A program made the position numbers and the translations under genes. Below the pieces are notes generated by a model, which was given only the letters and a program-made list of their open reading frames with translations, was not told the origin of the DNA and did no database searches. A stretch of DNA of 64,000 nt from contig NZ_JAUSWY010000001.1 in the NCBI RefSeq assembly GCF_030815585.1, positions 4,464,001 through 4,528,000 of the forward strand, given 5' to 3'. Every line of letters starts with the position of its first letter. Position 1 is the stretch's first letter. The DNA comes from Arthrobacter pascens. GTDB taxonomy: Bacteria; Actinomycetota; Actinomycetes; Actinomycetales; Micrococcaceae. Positions 27,133 through 34,979 of the stretch are shown one piece after another.

Positions 27133-27261
27133 ACCCCTATACCTATTTCCCTGGAATGCGCGAAACCCCCTATGCCCAAGTAATGGATTGAGCGATAACC
27201 CCTAAGCCTAAGTATTGGACTGCACCATAACCCCGGTACTTACGTATAGCGAGTGGATCTT
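27133..27261. repeat. Degenerate tandem repeat, 32-33 bp period, possible operator array
   Basis: Four units start with ACCCC at 27133, 27165, 27198 and 27230. Units two and three share the pattern ACCCCTA--CC-AAGTA-TGGA-TG----ATA; units one and four are more divergent. The period equals about three helical turns, placing the sites on one face of the DNA, as expected for cooperative regulator binding. Confidence 0.45.
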
Positions 27262-27267
27262 GCCGGG

Positions 27268-27337
27268 AAAAGCGAGTACCGGCTACTCGTGACACCCCTT
27301 GGGGCGGGTCATAGGCTCTACGACACGGGCAGAGTCA
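27268..27337 (+). promoter_or_regulatory. 70-bp upstream block shared with 40300-40369
   Basis: Both regions begin AAAAGCGAGTAC and end CGGGCAG(A/G)GTCA with exactly 58 bases between the two motif starts and no gaps; I count 46 of 70 identical positions. Being upstream of the first GT2 gene here and of the second kinase copy there, it probably contains a shared promoter or binding site. Confidence 0.55.
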
Positions 27338-27388
27338 ATGGCTAAGAGCTGGGGCCACAGACCAGACCATGACCGAATAAGCGCTAGT

Positions 27389-27410
27389 GTCGCGCCTTCA
27401 TAAGCGCGAC
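27389..27410 (+). promoter_or_regulatory. Leader hairpin before first glycosyltransferase
   Basis: GTCGCGC and GCGCGAC form a perfect 7-bp stem with an 8-base loop (CTTCATAA), 35 bp before the GT2 start. It could be an attenuator-like or mRNA-stabilising structure. Confidence 0.35.
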
Positions 27411-27445
27411 GTCGTCTGATATTCCGTAATTGTCATGAAGTGGTG

Positions 27446-28303
27446 ATGCATTTGTCTATTTCCACCCAGCTTCCAATTTCCTTCTCCGAGCCGACCATCT
27501 CGTCACCGAGGGCGTCAGTAAGTGTGGTTATTCCGACCTTAAATGAGGCAATGAATCTCCCTTGGGTCCTTCGCCGCATGCCCTCGTACGTGGACGAGGT
27601 TGTCATCGTAGATGGGCGCTCCCATGATCACACCGTCGACGTTGCCCGGGCACTCCGCGTCGACGTCGTTGTAGTGGACGAGCGACGCAAGGGAAAAGGT
27701 GTCGCCGTACGTGCGGGATTCGCCGCAGCCTCGGGTGACATCATCGTCATGCTGGACGCGGACGGAAGCATGGACCCCCAGGAAATCGGCTGGTTTGTCT
27801 CCCCGCTCCAGCATGACTACGACTTCGTCAAGGGCTCACGTTACGTCACCGGGGGCGGATCCGAGGATCTGACCTGGTTGCGGAACGCCGGCAACCGGGC
27901 GCTGACAGGGTTGGCCAACACCGTGTTGCGCAGTGACTACTCCGACCTTTGCTACGGATACATAGCGTTCCGCAGGGAATGCCTGGAGGTTCTGGAACTC
28001 GAATCGAATGGCTTTGAAATCGAGACGGAGCTGATTGTTCGGGCAGCCAGGGCGGGCCTCCGCATCGCCGAGGTACCGAGCATTGAGCTTGACCGCATAT
28101 CCGGAGCCTCGAATCTGCAGACGTTCCGTGACGGGTGGCGGGTACTGCGAACGCTTGCACGGGAATGCACCCTCTGGGAGGCGCCCACTGCCGGAGCCCG
28201 TCCCGAGGCTCTCCGGCGAGTGAAGTATGCCTATGCAAACGTCAGGTTTCCGCGGACACCTACGGATCCGCAGAGCCTCCTGGCGTTGGTGGAAGGGCAT
28301 TAG
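27446..28303 (+). CDS. GT2 family glycosyltransferase (DPM synthase-like)
   Basis: This 285-residue GT-A glycosyltransferase starts VSVVIPTLNEAMNLPWVL, has the donor-binding VIVDGRSHDHT and the DxD motif MLDADGSMDP, then KGSRYVTGGGSEDLTWLRNAGNR. The pattern is close to dolichol-phosphate-mannose synthase-like GT2 enzymes that load a sugar on a polyprenyl phosphate. No C-terminal TM helices are present. ATG 27446 is chosen among tandem GTG-GTG-ATG codons. It is the first gene of the plus-strand exopolysaccharide cluster. Confidence 0.88.
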   Translation: MHLSISTQLPISFSEPTISSPRASVSVVIPTLNEAMNLPWVLRRMPSYVDEVVIVDGRSHDHTVDVARALRVDVVVVDERRKGKGVAVRAGFAAASGDIIVMLDADGSMDPQEIGWFVSPLQHDYDFVKGSRYVTGGGSEDLTWLRNAGNRALTGLANTVLRSDYSDLCYGYIAFRRECLEVLELESNGFEIETELIVRAARAGLRIAEVPSIELDRISGASNLQTFRDGWRVLRTLARECTLWEAPTAGARPEALRRVKYAYANVRFPRTPTDPQSLLALVEGH

Positions 28304-28304
28304 C

Positions 28305-29303
28305 ATGTTCATTGCCAGTGAGCCCCCAACTGTTTCGGTGGTCATTTGCTGCTACACCATGGAGCGCTGGGACCGGTTGTTGGACGTTATTGACTCAGTT
28401 CGAGCCCAAACGCTGGTCCCCCAAGAGGTCATTGTTGTGATTGACCATAATGAGGACCTGTATGAGCGTCTCCTCTCCATCGTGGATGACGTGACACTGG
28501 TAAAGAGCAGGGGGCCAGTGGGACTTTCCGGAGCGCGAAACACCGGGGTGGACACTGCCAGTTCCGATGTCTTAGCGTTCCTGGACGACGACGCCGAAGC
28601 TGCACCGGAATGGCTCGAACGGCTGGTGGCATTTTATGACGACCCCGACGTGCTGGCCGTGGGCGGGCGCGTTGAACCGGTGTGGGAAAACGGCCGCCCA
28701 GGCTACTTCGGCGAAGAGCTCGACTGGATCGTGGGGTGCAGCCACCGCGGCCTGCCCAGGGTGGCGTCCGAAGTCCGGAACGTCATTGGCGCAAACATGT
28801 CCTTTCGTCTTGCAGTCCTCCGCCAAGTGGGCGGCTTCAACCTCGCGCTTGGCCGCCAAGGCTCAAAACCCTTGGGCTGCGAAGAGACCGAAATCTGCAT
28901 TCGTTCCAGGATAGGCGCCCCCGGGTCACGGATCGTCTATGAGCCGGCGGCCCTGGTTCGCCACCACGTGCCCGCCCACCGGGGAACACTCCGCTACATG
29001 CTGGCGCGGTCCTGGTCCGAAGGAATTTCCAAGGCGCAGGTCAGTCAGGTGGTGGGCCGCAAACGGGCGCTGGGACCGGAACGCCGGTATGTAAAAAGTG
29101 TGCTGCCACGGGCTGTCCTGGCCGGAATACGCGACTGGAGCACTGGAAGAAACCGCCGAGGACTGGGCCGTGCAGGGTCCGTTCTCGCTGTATTGGCCTT
29201 CACGTCCGCCGGCTACGTGCGCGGGCGTCGGCTCGCTCACGTCTCCACCACGCAGCTGAGCAGGACAGTTTCCCAGGGTGCACCCTGGAGGGAAGTCCAG
29301 TGA
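28305..29303 (+). CDS. GT2 family glycosyltransferase
   Basis: This 332-residue glycosyltransferase has an N-terminal GT-A domain: VSVVICCYTMERWDRLLD, GARNTGVDTASSDVLAFLDDDAEA (DDD metal site) and a later acceptor segment IGANMSFRLAVLRQVGGFN with the ETEICIRSR base region. It probably adds a sugar to the lipid-linked repeat unit on the cytoplasmic face. Start ATG 28305 lies two bases after the previous stop, and the end overlaps the next gene by four bases. Confidence 0.87.
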   Translation: MFIASEPPTVSVVICCYTMERWDRLLDVIDSVRAQTLVPQEVIVVIDHNEDLYERLLSIVDDVTLVKSRGPVGLSGARNTGVDTASSDVLAFLDDDAEAAPEWLERLVAFYDDPDVLAVGGRVEPVWENGRPGYFGEELDWIVGCSHRGLPRVASEVRNVIGANMSFRLAVLRQVGGFNLALGRQGSKPLGCEETEICIRSRIGAPGSRIVYEPAALVRHHVPAHRGTLRYMLARSWSEGISKAQVSQVVGRKRALGPERRYVKSVLPRAVLAGIRDWSTGRNRRGLGRAGSVLAVLAFTSAGYVRGRRLAHVSTTQLSRTVSQGAPWREVQ

Positions 29304-31693
29304 GTGAACGCGTGAATGAGCTGCTCCCGTCCGCCGACGGCGCGGCCCTTGAGCTGCAAAATCACACCGGATCAACAAAGAACGGAAACGTCATGCCAAC
29401 TTACAATGAACGGGCCCGGTTGCTGGTGCGCGAGGGGACAGCTGTGCGCGGTTTCGTCGATCTAGCGACCCCCGGCGGGATGCTCGAACGCAGGGTGCGC
29501 AGGACTTCCTGGCTAGGCCTAAGGCGGGAAGGTGATCGCTCGGCTGGCCTTCGTCTATGCGGGTCGCTGAATCTGCGGCCCCACGCACTGCTGGCGGCAC
29601 TGCTGACAGCGCTGCTGCTTGCGGTGGGTGTTGTGGTGGTGCCTGCGGCTTCCGCTGCTCCGGGCGATGTTGGGGTTGAGGGTCCGTCGCATTCGGGGAC
29701 GGGGACGCCGACGGGTACGAAGCGGGCGACGAGTGGGTTGTGGTTCAACGACGGGGCCTGGTGGGGGAACCTGTGGGACACTGCCAGCTCAGATTTCCAT
29801 ATCTTCCGCTTCAATGCTGCGACGAGCTCGTGGGTCGATACGCGTGTGGCGACGGACACGCGGTCGAACACGCATCATGACGTGCTGTGGGACGGGACTA
29901 CGTTGTATGTGGCGAGCTATCGGTTCGTCAACGATGGTGTGCCGGCTGAGCCGAACTACCCGACGACGATGCGGCGTTACAGCTACGACTCGGGTACAAA
30001 GACGTACAAGCTGCTGGGTTCTGCCAATATCAACAACCACCGCGTTGAGACCCTGACCTTCGATAAGGACTCGACTGGTCGGCTGTGGGCCACGTGGCAG
30101 CAGGGGAACAAGATCTACTTGAACGCCACTAATGTCTCGACTACTGGCCCTGATGACGTGACGTGGGGGACGCCGTTCCTGCATCCTTCGTCGTTGAGCA
30201 ACGTGTCTGTGGACGACACGTCGGCTCTGATCGCGTTCAACGGGAAGATGGGTGTGATGTGGAGCCGGCAGGTCGGTGACGCCACTGACGGCATGTACTG
30301 GAGCTACCACGTCGATGGAGCGTCGAACACCGCCTGGACCACTCCTGTGGCGGCGGTGAAGGGGCAGCGCAGCGGTGATGACCATATGAACTTGAAGTGG
30401 CTGGACTCCTCGAGTGACAAGGTTTTCGCCGCCATTAAGACGTCGTTCACGTCGGCGTCTCAGCCGCTGATCCAGCTGTTGGCATTGAATGTTGCGACAT
30501 CGACATGGTCGGCGCACACGATCGCGACTGTGGCGGAGTGCCCGAACCGCGTGATCGTCATGATTGATGAGAGCACGCAAAGGCTGCGTACCTTCGCTTC
30601 CTATCCGAAGCCGAGTGGCACGACGAACGCTGGTACCTGCACCAGCTCGGGGGGTGCCATCTACGAGAAGTCCACGCCGCTGGGCGCCATCAGCTTCACC
30701 ACCACCAAGACGGCTCGTATCGTGGACGCCGACCAGTATGTCCACAACGTGACGTCGACGAAGCAGAACCTCAACAGTGCGACGCGGGGCACGGCCAACA
30801 GCGGTCTGCTGGTGCTCGCCGATGTGAACGCCACAAGCCGGTACTGGCACTTTTACGAGGCCAACGGCGCTGTTGATAGGACGGCTCCGACGGTGACGGG
30901 TACGTCGCCGGCTGCTACGTCTCCGGCTGCGACTGGTGTTGCGGTGACGGCGAATGTGACGGGGACGTTTTCGGAAGCGATGAATACCTCGACGGTCACG
31001 CCCAGCACGTTCACGTTGAAGGCGGGGGCGACGACGGTGCCGGCCGCTGTGTCGTACAACACCACAACCAGGGTTGCGACCTTGAACCCGAGTGCGAATC
31101 TGGCGGCGGGAACGACGTACACGGCGACGATCACGGTTGGGGTGAAGGATGTTGCCGGTAACGCGTTGGCGGCGCCCAAGACGTGGAACTTCACCACGGC
31201 TGCTGCGGGCACGTCGGAGACCGTCACTCTCACGGCCACCGCTGACACCTATGTTTCCAGCGGGGCGACGGGGACGAACTTTGGCACGAGTGTCATGGTG
31301 GGTGTGGACAACAGCCCGGCGGAGGTCACGTACTTGAAGTTCGACCTGTCGGCGTATGCGGGCAGGACGCTGCAGAGTGCGACGTTGCAGCTGCGCAGCG
31401 CCGGGAGTGGGTCAACGGGTACGCAGAACATCAAGGTCGCGGGTGACAGCTGGACCGAGGGCGGGATCACGTACAGCAACCGTCCGGCGCTCGGCACCAG
31501 CATCGGCACGCTCGGCCCAACAACGACCAACACCAACTACAACGTTCCGCTGACGGTCAGCGGCCTGACCGGTGAGCTCGGCCAACAGCTCTCACTGGGC
31601 ATGGACGCCAACAGCAGCGACGGCCTGGACCTCAACTCCAAGGAGGCCGGCAGCACGCTCGCACCCAAGCTCATCCTCACGATGACGAAGTAG
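29300..31693 (+). CDS. Large secreted protein: propeller-like region, Ig-like domain and DNRLRE domain
   Basis: This 797-residue protein has an unusual hydrophilic N-terminus of about 90 residues before a signal/TM helix (LLAALLTALLLAVGVVVV...ASAAPG). Residues about 125-530 have repeated W/Y-rich beta motifs (TSGLWFNDGAWWGNLW, THHDVLWDGTTLYVASYR), suggesting a beta-propeller. Residues about 530-640 form an SbsA/Big_5-type Ig-like domain (GTFSEAMNTSTVTPSTFTL), and the last 150 a DNRLRE/CBM96-like domain (ADTYVSSGATGTNFG). It is probably a surface or exopolysaccharide-binding protein. The GTG start overlaps the GT2 stop. A later start cannot be excluded, but the nearest ATG before the hydrophobic segment is out of frame. 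Confidence 0.72.
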   Translation: MSERVNELLPSADGAALELQNHTGSTKNGNVMPTYNERARLLVREGTAVRGFVDLATPGGMLERRVRRTSWLGLRREGDRSAGLRLCGSLNLRPHALLAALLTALLLAVGVVVVPAASAAPGDVGVEGPSHSGTGTPTGTKRATSGLWFNDGAWWGNLWDTASSDFHIFRFNAATSSWVDTRVATDTRSNTHHDVLWDGTTLYVASYRFVNDGVPAEPNYPTTMRRYSYDSGTKTYKLLGSANINNHRVETLTFDKDSTGRLWATWQQGNKIYLNATNVSTTGPDDVTWGTPFLHPSSLSNVSVDDTSALIAFNGKMGVMWSRQVGDATDGMYWSYHVDGASNTAWTTPVAAVKGQRSGDDHMNLKWLDSSSDKVFAAIKTSFTSASQPLIQLLALNVATSTWSAHTIATVAECPNRVIVMIDESTQRLRTFASYPKPSGTTNAGTCTSSGGAIYEKSTPLGAISFTTTKTARIVDADQYVHNVTSTKQNLNSATRGTANSGLLVLADVNATSRYWHFYEANGAVDRTAPTVTGTSPAATSPAATGVAVTANVTGTFSEAMNTSTVTPSTFTLKAGATTVPAAVSYNTTTRVATLNPSANLAAGTTYTATITVGVKDVAGNALAAPKTWNFTTAAAGTSETVTLTATADTYVSSGATGTNFGTSVMVGVDNSPAEVTYLKFDLSAYAGRTLQSATLQLRSAGSGSTGTQNIKVAGDSWTEGGITYSNRPALGTSIGTLGPTTTNTNYNVPLTVSGLTGELGQQLSLGMDANSSDGLDLNSKEAGSTLAPKLILTMTK

Positions 31694-31770
31694 GCGGACA
31701 CCGTCGACACGGCCGACACCGTCCACACCAGCAACACCATCCGACCGACACTACCCAGACAGGGGAGACC

Positions 31771-32874
31771 ATGCACACCAGGCAGACCAAGACTAAGGCC
31801 GAGGCATTGCATTTCGATATCCACGGCCGCGTGAGGATCCGTGTTGACGCGAAGGCGCCGGCGGCGAAGCAGCTTCAGAGCATGTTGGCGTGTTTCGCCA
31901 CCGATACCGAAGGGCCGGCGGACATCGTTGTTGATGACGGGCCGGAGTCGATGCCGGATGCGGGTTTGCTTGAGCATGAGCTTGCGTATACGGGGACCAG
32001 CGTGCGTTTCCAGGCTGATCGGGTCCAGGTGGTGAGGGACGCGGAGCAGTGGCGTATTCACGGGCCGGGGGAGTTGTTGACTTCCGTGGTCCCTGTTCTT
32101 GATGCCGCTATGGTCGGTCGGGGAGCCGCCATGTTCCACGCGGCTACGATGGCGTACCGGGGTCACGCGATTGCGCTTCCGGCCGCCGGGGGGACCGGTA
32201 AGACGAGTACCGCCGCGAAGCTGATGCGGCGCGAGGGGTGGTCGTTCATGGGTGATGACTGGGCTTTCCTGGCCGAGGACGCCACGCTGCTTGGTTACGC
32301 GAAGCCGATGTTCATTAAGCCGCATCACCGGGCCATCTACCCGCACCTGTTCGAGGGTGTCCGGAAGCCCCTTGTCCCGTCGGGGCTTTCGGGGAGTGTC
32401 GGCCGTCTGACCACGGTGGTGCATCCGTTCGTCATCCGTTATCCGCGGCTCGCGGACTTCTCCCGGCGATGGTCGCCGGAGCACCGCATGGTCGAGGCGG
32501 GGACGGCGTTCCCGGGGCGGGAAGTGACGACGTCGGCCCCGCTCGCGGCTGCCGTCTATATCGAGCGTTTCGAGGGCGCCCGGTCCCGGATCGTGGAGCG
32601 GTCGAGCGATTGGATGGTTGACCGGATGATCGGGAACTTCCACATCGAGATGGCGGGTTTCTCGCAGCGGGTCGTGACTGGCTTGGCGGCCACGTCCGTG
32701 GTCCCGTGGCGGGAGCACTTCGGGGCGAAGGGGGTCGTGCTGAGCAAGGCGCTCGACGGACGTCCCTGCCACCTGTTGCAGGTGCCTTCCGCGTATTCGG
32801 CGGACGAGGCCTCGGACGATATCGTCCGGTATCTCGAGGAGCTGCTGCCGTCGGTCCTGGACGAGGAGGCCTGA
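31771..32874 (+). CDS. HprK-like P-loop kinase domain protein, copy A
   Basis: This 367-residue protein has a P-loop LPAAGGTGKTS (about 136-146) and a following FMGDDWAFL (D162, D163), the arrangement of the HPr kinase/phosphorylase C-terminal domain fold. The first 110 residues form a separate alpha/beta region. HprK-like proteins occur in polysaccharide and modified-peptide clusters; the substrate here is unknown and no HPr or lasso-peptide genes are nearby. Apart from the first 15 codons it is identical to the copy at 40467. Only two bases separate it from the next gene. Confidence 0.8.
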   Translation: MHTRQTKTKAEALHFDIHGRVRIRVDAKAPAAKQLQSMLACFATDTEGPADIVVDDGPESMPDAGLLEHELAYTGTSVRFQADRVQVVRDAEQWRIHGPGELLTSVVPVLDAAMVGRGAAMFHAATMAYRGHAIALPAAGGTGKTSTAAKLMRREGWSFMGDDWAFLAEDATLLGYAKPMFIKPHHRAIYPHLFEGVRKPLVPSGLSGSVGRLTTVVHPFVIRYPRLADFSRRWSPEHRMVEAGTAFPGREVTTSAPLAAAVYIERFEGARSRIVERSSDWMVDRMIGNFHIEMAGFSQRVVTGLAATSVVPWREHFGAKGVVLSKALDGRPCHLLQVPSAYSADEASDDIVRYLEELLPSVLDEEA

Positions 32875-32875
32875 G

Positions 32876-33706
32876 GTGCCGGACACAGTGGGTCACAGCC
32901 CTGCCGAGGTTACCGCGGTCGTTCCGGCCCGCAACGCGGAGCACATGCTCCCACGCTGTCTGGAGGCGCTGCGTCAGTCCGGTGTCGCCGAGATCATCGT
33001 GGTGGACGGATGCTCCACCGACCGCACTGTCGACCTCGCCCTCGCGGCCGGTGCCCGGGTCCTGAGTGACGAGGGCCGCGGCCTGCCATGGGCTCGCACG
33101 CTCGGTGTGCGGAGCAGCAGCACCCGTTGGGTCGTGCTCGTCGACTCCGACGTCGTGTTCGGGCCCACGGGGGTTGCCGACCTGCTCACGGAGCTGGTCG
33201 AGGGCGGCCACGACGCCCTCCAGGCCGGTCTGGAGAGTGTCGCTGGACCGGGCTACTGGGGGCAGGCGCTGGCACATCACCATCGCACCGGCCGCAGCCG
33301 CAACTGGTTCGGGCTCGTAGCGACGGTCATCGACCGAGACTTGATGCTGGGCGTGGGCTTCGATGACTCGTTCAAGTCGGGGGAGGACATCGAGCTGCGT
33401 TGGCGGATGCGGGAGTCAGGGCTGCGAACGGCGGTGTCGCGCCGGGTCGTTGTCGAACATCGTTTCGCCGCAGATGACTTCGACTTCGCGCTGGACCAGT
33501 TCCTGATGGACGGAACGGGATTGGGGCGGATGGTCCGCAAGCACGGCTGGCGTGGTGCGAGGTTGGCACTGCTGCCCGCTGCCGCGGCAGTCCGGGGCAG
33601 CGCGTTGAGCCTGGCTGCGGGCCAGCCTCGGTGGCTGCGCTACTACATCGCGTTCTGCTGGTATAACTATGCCGGCCTGGCGAAGGGGTTGCGTCGTGAG
33701 CGCTGA
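32876..33706 (+). CDS. GT2 family glycosyltransferase
   Basis: This 276-residue GT-A enzyme starts at GTG. It shows VTAVVPARNAEHMLPRCLEAL, IIVVDGCSTDRTVDLA, the DxD motif VLVDSDVVFGP and SGEDIELRWRMRESG in the acceptor half. The C-terminus has an amphipathic end that may touch the membrane. In copy B only the first 24 codons and a 30-codon internal piece remain (41569-41745). It overlaps the flippase by 11 bases. Confidence 0.87.
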   Translation: MPDTVGHSPAEVTAVVPARNAEHMLPRCLEALRQSGVAEIIVVDGCSTDRTVDLALAAGARVLSDEGRGLPWARTLGVRSSSTRWVVLVDSDVVFGPTGVADLLTELVEGGHDALQAGLESVAGPGYWGQALAHHHRTGRSRNWFGLVATVIDRDLMLGVGFDDSFKSGEDIELRWRMRESGLRTAVSRRVVVEHRFAADDFDFALDQFLMDGTGLGRMVRKHGWRGARLALLPAAAAVRGSALSLAAGQPRWLRYYIAFCWYNYAGLAKGLRRER

Positions 33707-34979
33707 CCAGGGGATCACTGTCAGGGACGCTCCGACCGTGCGGCATTCCGCGTTGCGCAGTTCGCTCGGCCTCGTCGTGGGCAAGGCCGCCCAGACGGGC
33801 GCGGGTTTCGCTTTCTGGGTCGTGGCCGCGCGCGCGACGTCCGACCGTGAGGTCGGGCTTACCATGGCCGCGGTCGCGGCGGTGATGATCTGCACGCAGC
33901 TCGCGGTGCTGGGCGCCGGGTCGGCCGTGATCCTCTCGGTGGGGCGGGGGGAGCCGCCCGCGCGGGTGCTGGACGCGGCGTTCGCCATCGTGGGGGTCGC
34001 CGGCACCGTGCTGGCCCTGGGCTACCTCGTACTGCACTCGGCCGTGGCGCCGGACACGGCCTCGGCATCGGTTCTCTTCTGGCTCACGTTCCTCGTTGCT
34101 GCCGTCACCGGCACTCTGGTCATCGTGCTGGACCAGGCGCTCGTGGCGTTGGGACGCGGTTCCAGCGCGAGCTTGAGGTACGCGTTGGGCGGCGGCGTCG
34201 CACTCGGGGCTGCCGCGCTCGTGGCCTGGCAGGCGCACGGCGCCTCCGCCGACGTGCTGATGGCCTGCTGGACCCTCGGGACGACTGTGGCGTGCGTTGT
34301 CGGTGCGGTCCAGCTGCGCAGACTGGTCGGCTACCGGCCGCGGCCGTCCTTGCGCTCGTCGCGCGGCCGTCCAGTGCTGGCGGTGGGCATCCCGTACCAG
34401 CTCCTCACCCTCACCGAGCGCGCCCCGGGGCTGGTGCTGCCGCTCCTGCTCGCGCACATGGTGGCGCCGGAGGCAGCTGCCTACTGGTATCCCGCCTGGA
34501 TGATGGCCTGGGCCGCCTACTCCGCTCCGATGCTGATGGGCATCGTCCAATTCTCCGAGGGTGTCCGCGACCCGGGCCGCCTGGTGTCGACCACGTGGGC
34601 GAGTCTTCGTTGGTCGCTCGCCGTAGGAGGTCTGGCTGCCGCCGTCCTCGTCCTCCTCGCTCATCCGCTGCTCAGTCTGCTGGGGGAGCGGTACGCCGAC
34701 ACGTCCGCCGGTGCTCTGCGGTGGTTGGCGGCCGGACTGGTGCCGTACGCGGTGCTGCAGGCCTACAACGCCGTGTGCCGCGCCCGCGGTGCCTACGTGG
34801 AGGCGATCGTGGTCGGCGCGACGCTGGGAGTCGCCCTCTGCGCCTCAGCGCTGTGGGCCGCCGACAGGGGCCCCAGCGACATGGCCCTTGCGTGGCTGGT
34901 GGTGCTCTCCATCGGGGCCGCGGCGGTCGGACTCCGGCTGGTCGTCGTCCTCCGGCGCGTCAAGCAGGACGCGCGATGA
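33696..34979 (+). CDS. Polysaccharide flippase (Wzx/MOP-like membrane protein)
   Basis: This 427-residue polytopic protein has about 12 hydrophobic helices, beginning with LRSSLGLVVGKAAQTGAGFAFWVV, the usual start of polysaccharide transporters, and VGIPYQLLTLTERAPGLVLPLLL after a central loop. It probably flips lipid-linked repeat units outward. GTG 33696 is chosen, overlapping the GT2 end; the frame is open to 33669. The gene is completely missing from copy B. It overlaps the next gene by ATGA. Confidence 0.82.
   Translation: MSADQGITVRDAPTVRHSALRSSLGLVVGKAAQTGAGFAFWVVAARATSDREVGLTMAAVAAVMICTQLAVLGAGSAVILSVGRGEPPARVLDAAFAIVGVAGTVLALGYLVLHSAVAPDTASASVLFWLTFLVAAVTGTLVIVLDQALVALGRGSSASLRYALGGGVALGAAALVAWQAHGASADVLMACWTLGTTVACVVGAVQLRRLVGYRPRPSLRSSRGRPVLAVGIPYQLLTLTERAPGLVLPLLLAHMVAPEAAAYWYPAWMMAWAAYSAPMLMGIVQFSEGVRDPGRLVSTTWASLRWSLAVGGLAAAVLVLLAHPLLSLLGERYADTSAGALRWLAAGLVPYAVLQAYNAVCRARGAYVEAIVVGATLGVALCASALWAADRGPSDMALAWLVVLSIGAAAVGLRLVVVLRRVKQDAR

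Larger units (their letters stand above)
26791..27445. other. Long intergenic regulatory region of the exopolysaccharide island
   Basis: This 655-bp stretch lies between the divergent GH16 gene and the first glycosyltransferase. The part 26800-27117 could be read as an N-terminal extension of the GH16 frame but lacks signal-peptide logic and is treated as untranslated. From 27133 a degenerate 32-33 bp tandem array begins, followed by a 70-bp block shared with 40300-40369 and a hairpin GTCGCGC/GCGCGAC at 27389-27410. It is probably the control region of the island. Confidence 0.5.

Noticed and set aside
31537..32886. Long open frame on the minus strand opposite the kinase gene (449 codons), and its twin at 40338-41579
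   Set aside because: Arg/His/Pro-rich composition without domains; it is the antisense of a well-supported P-loop protein in high-GC DNA.
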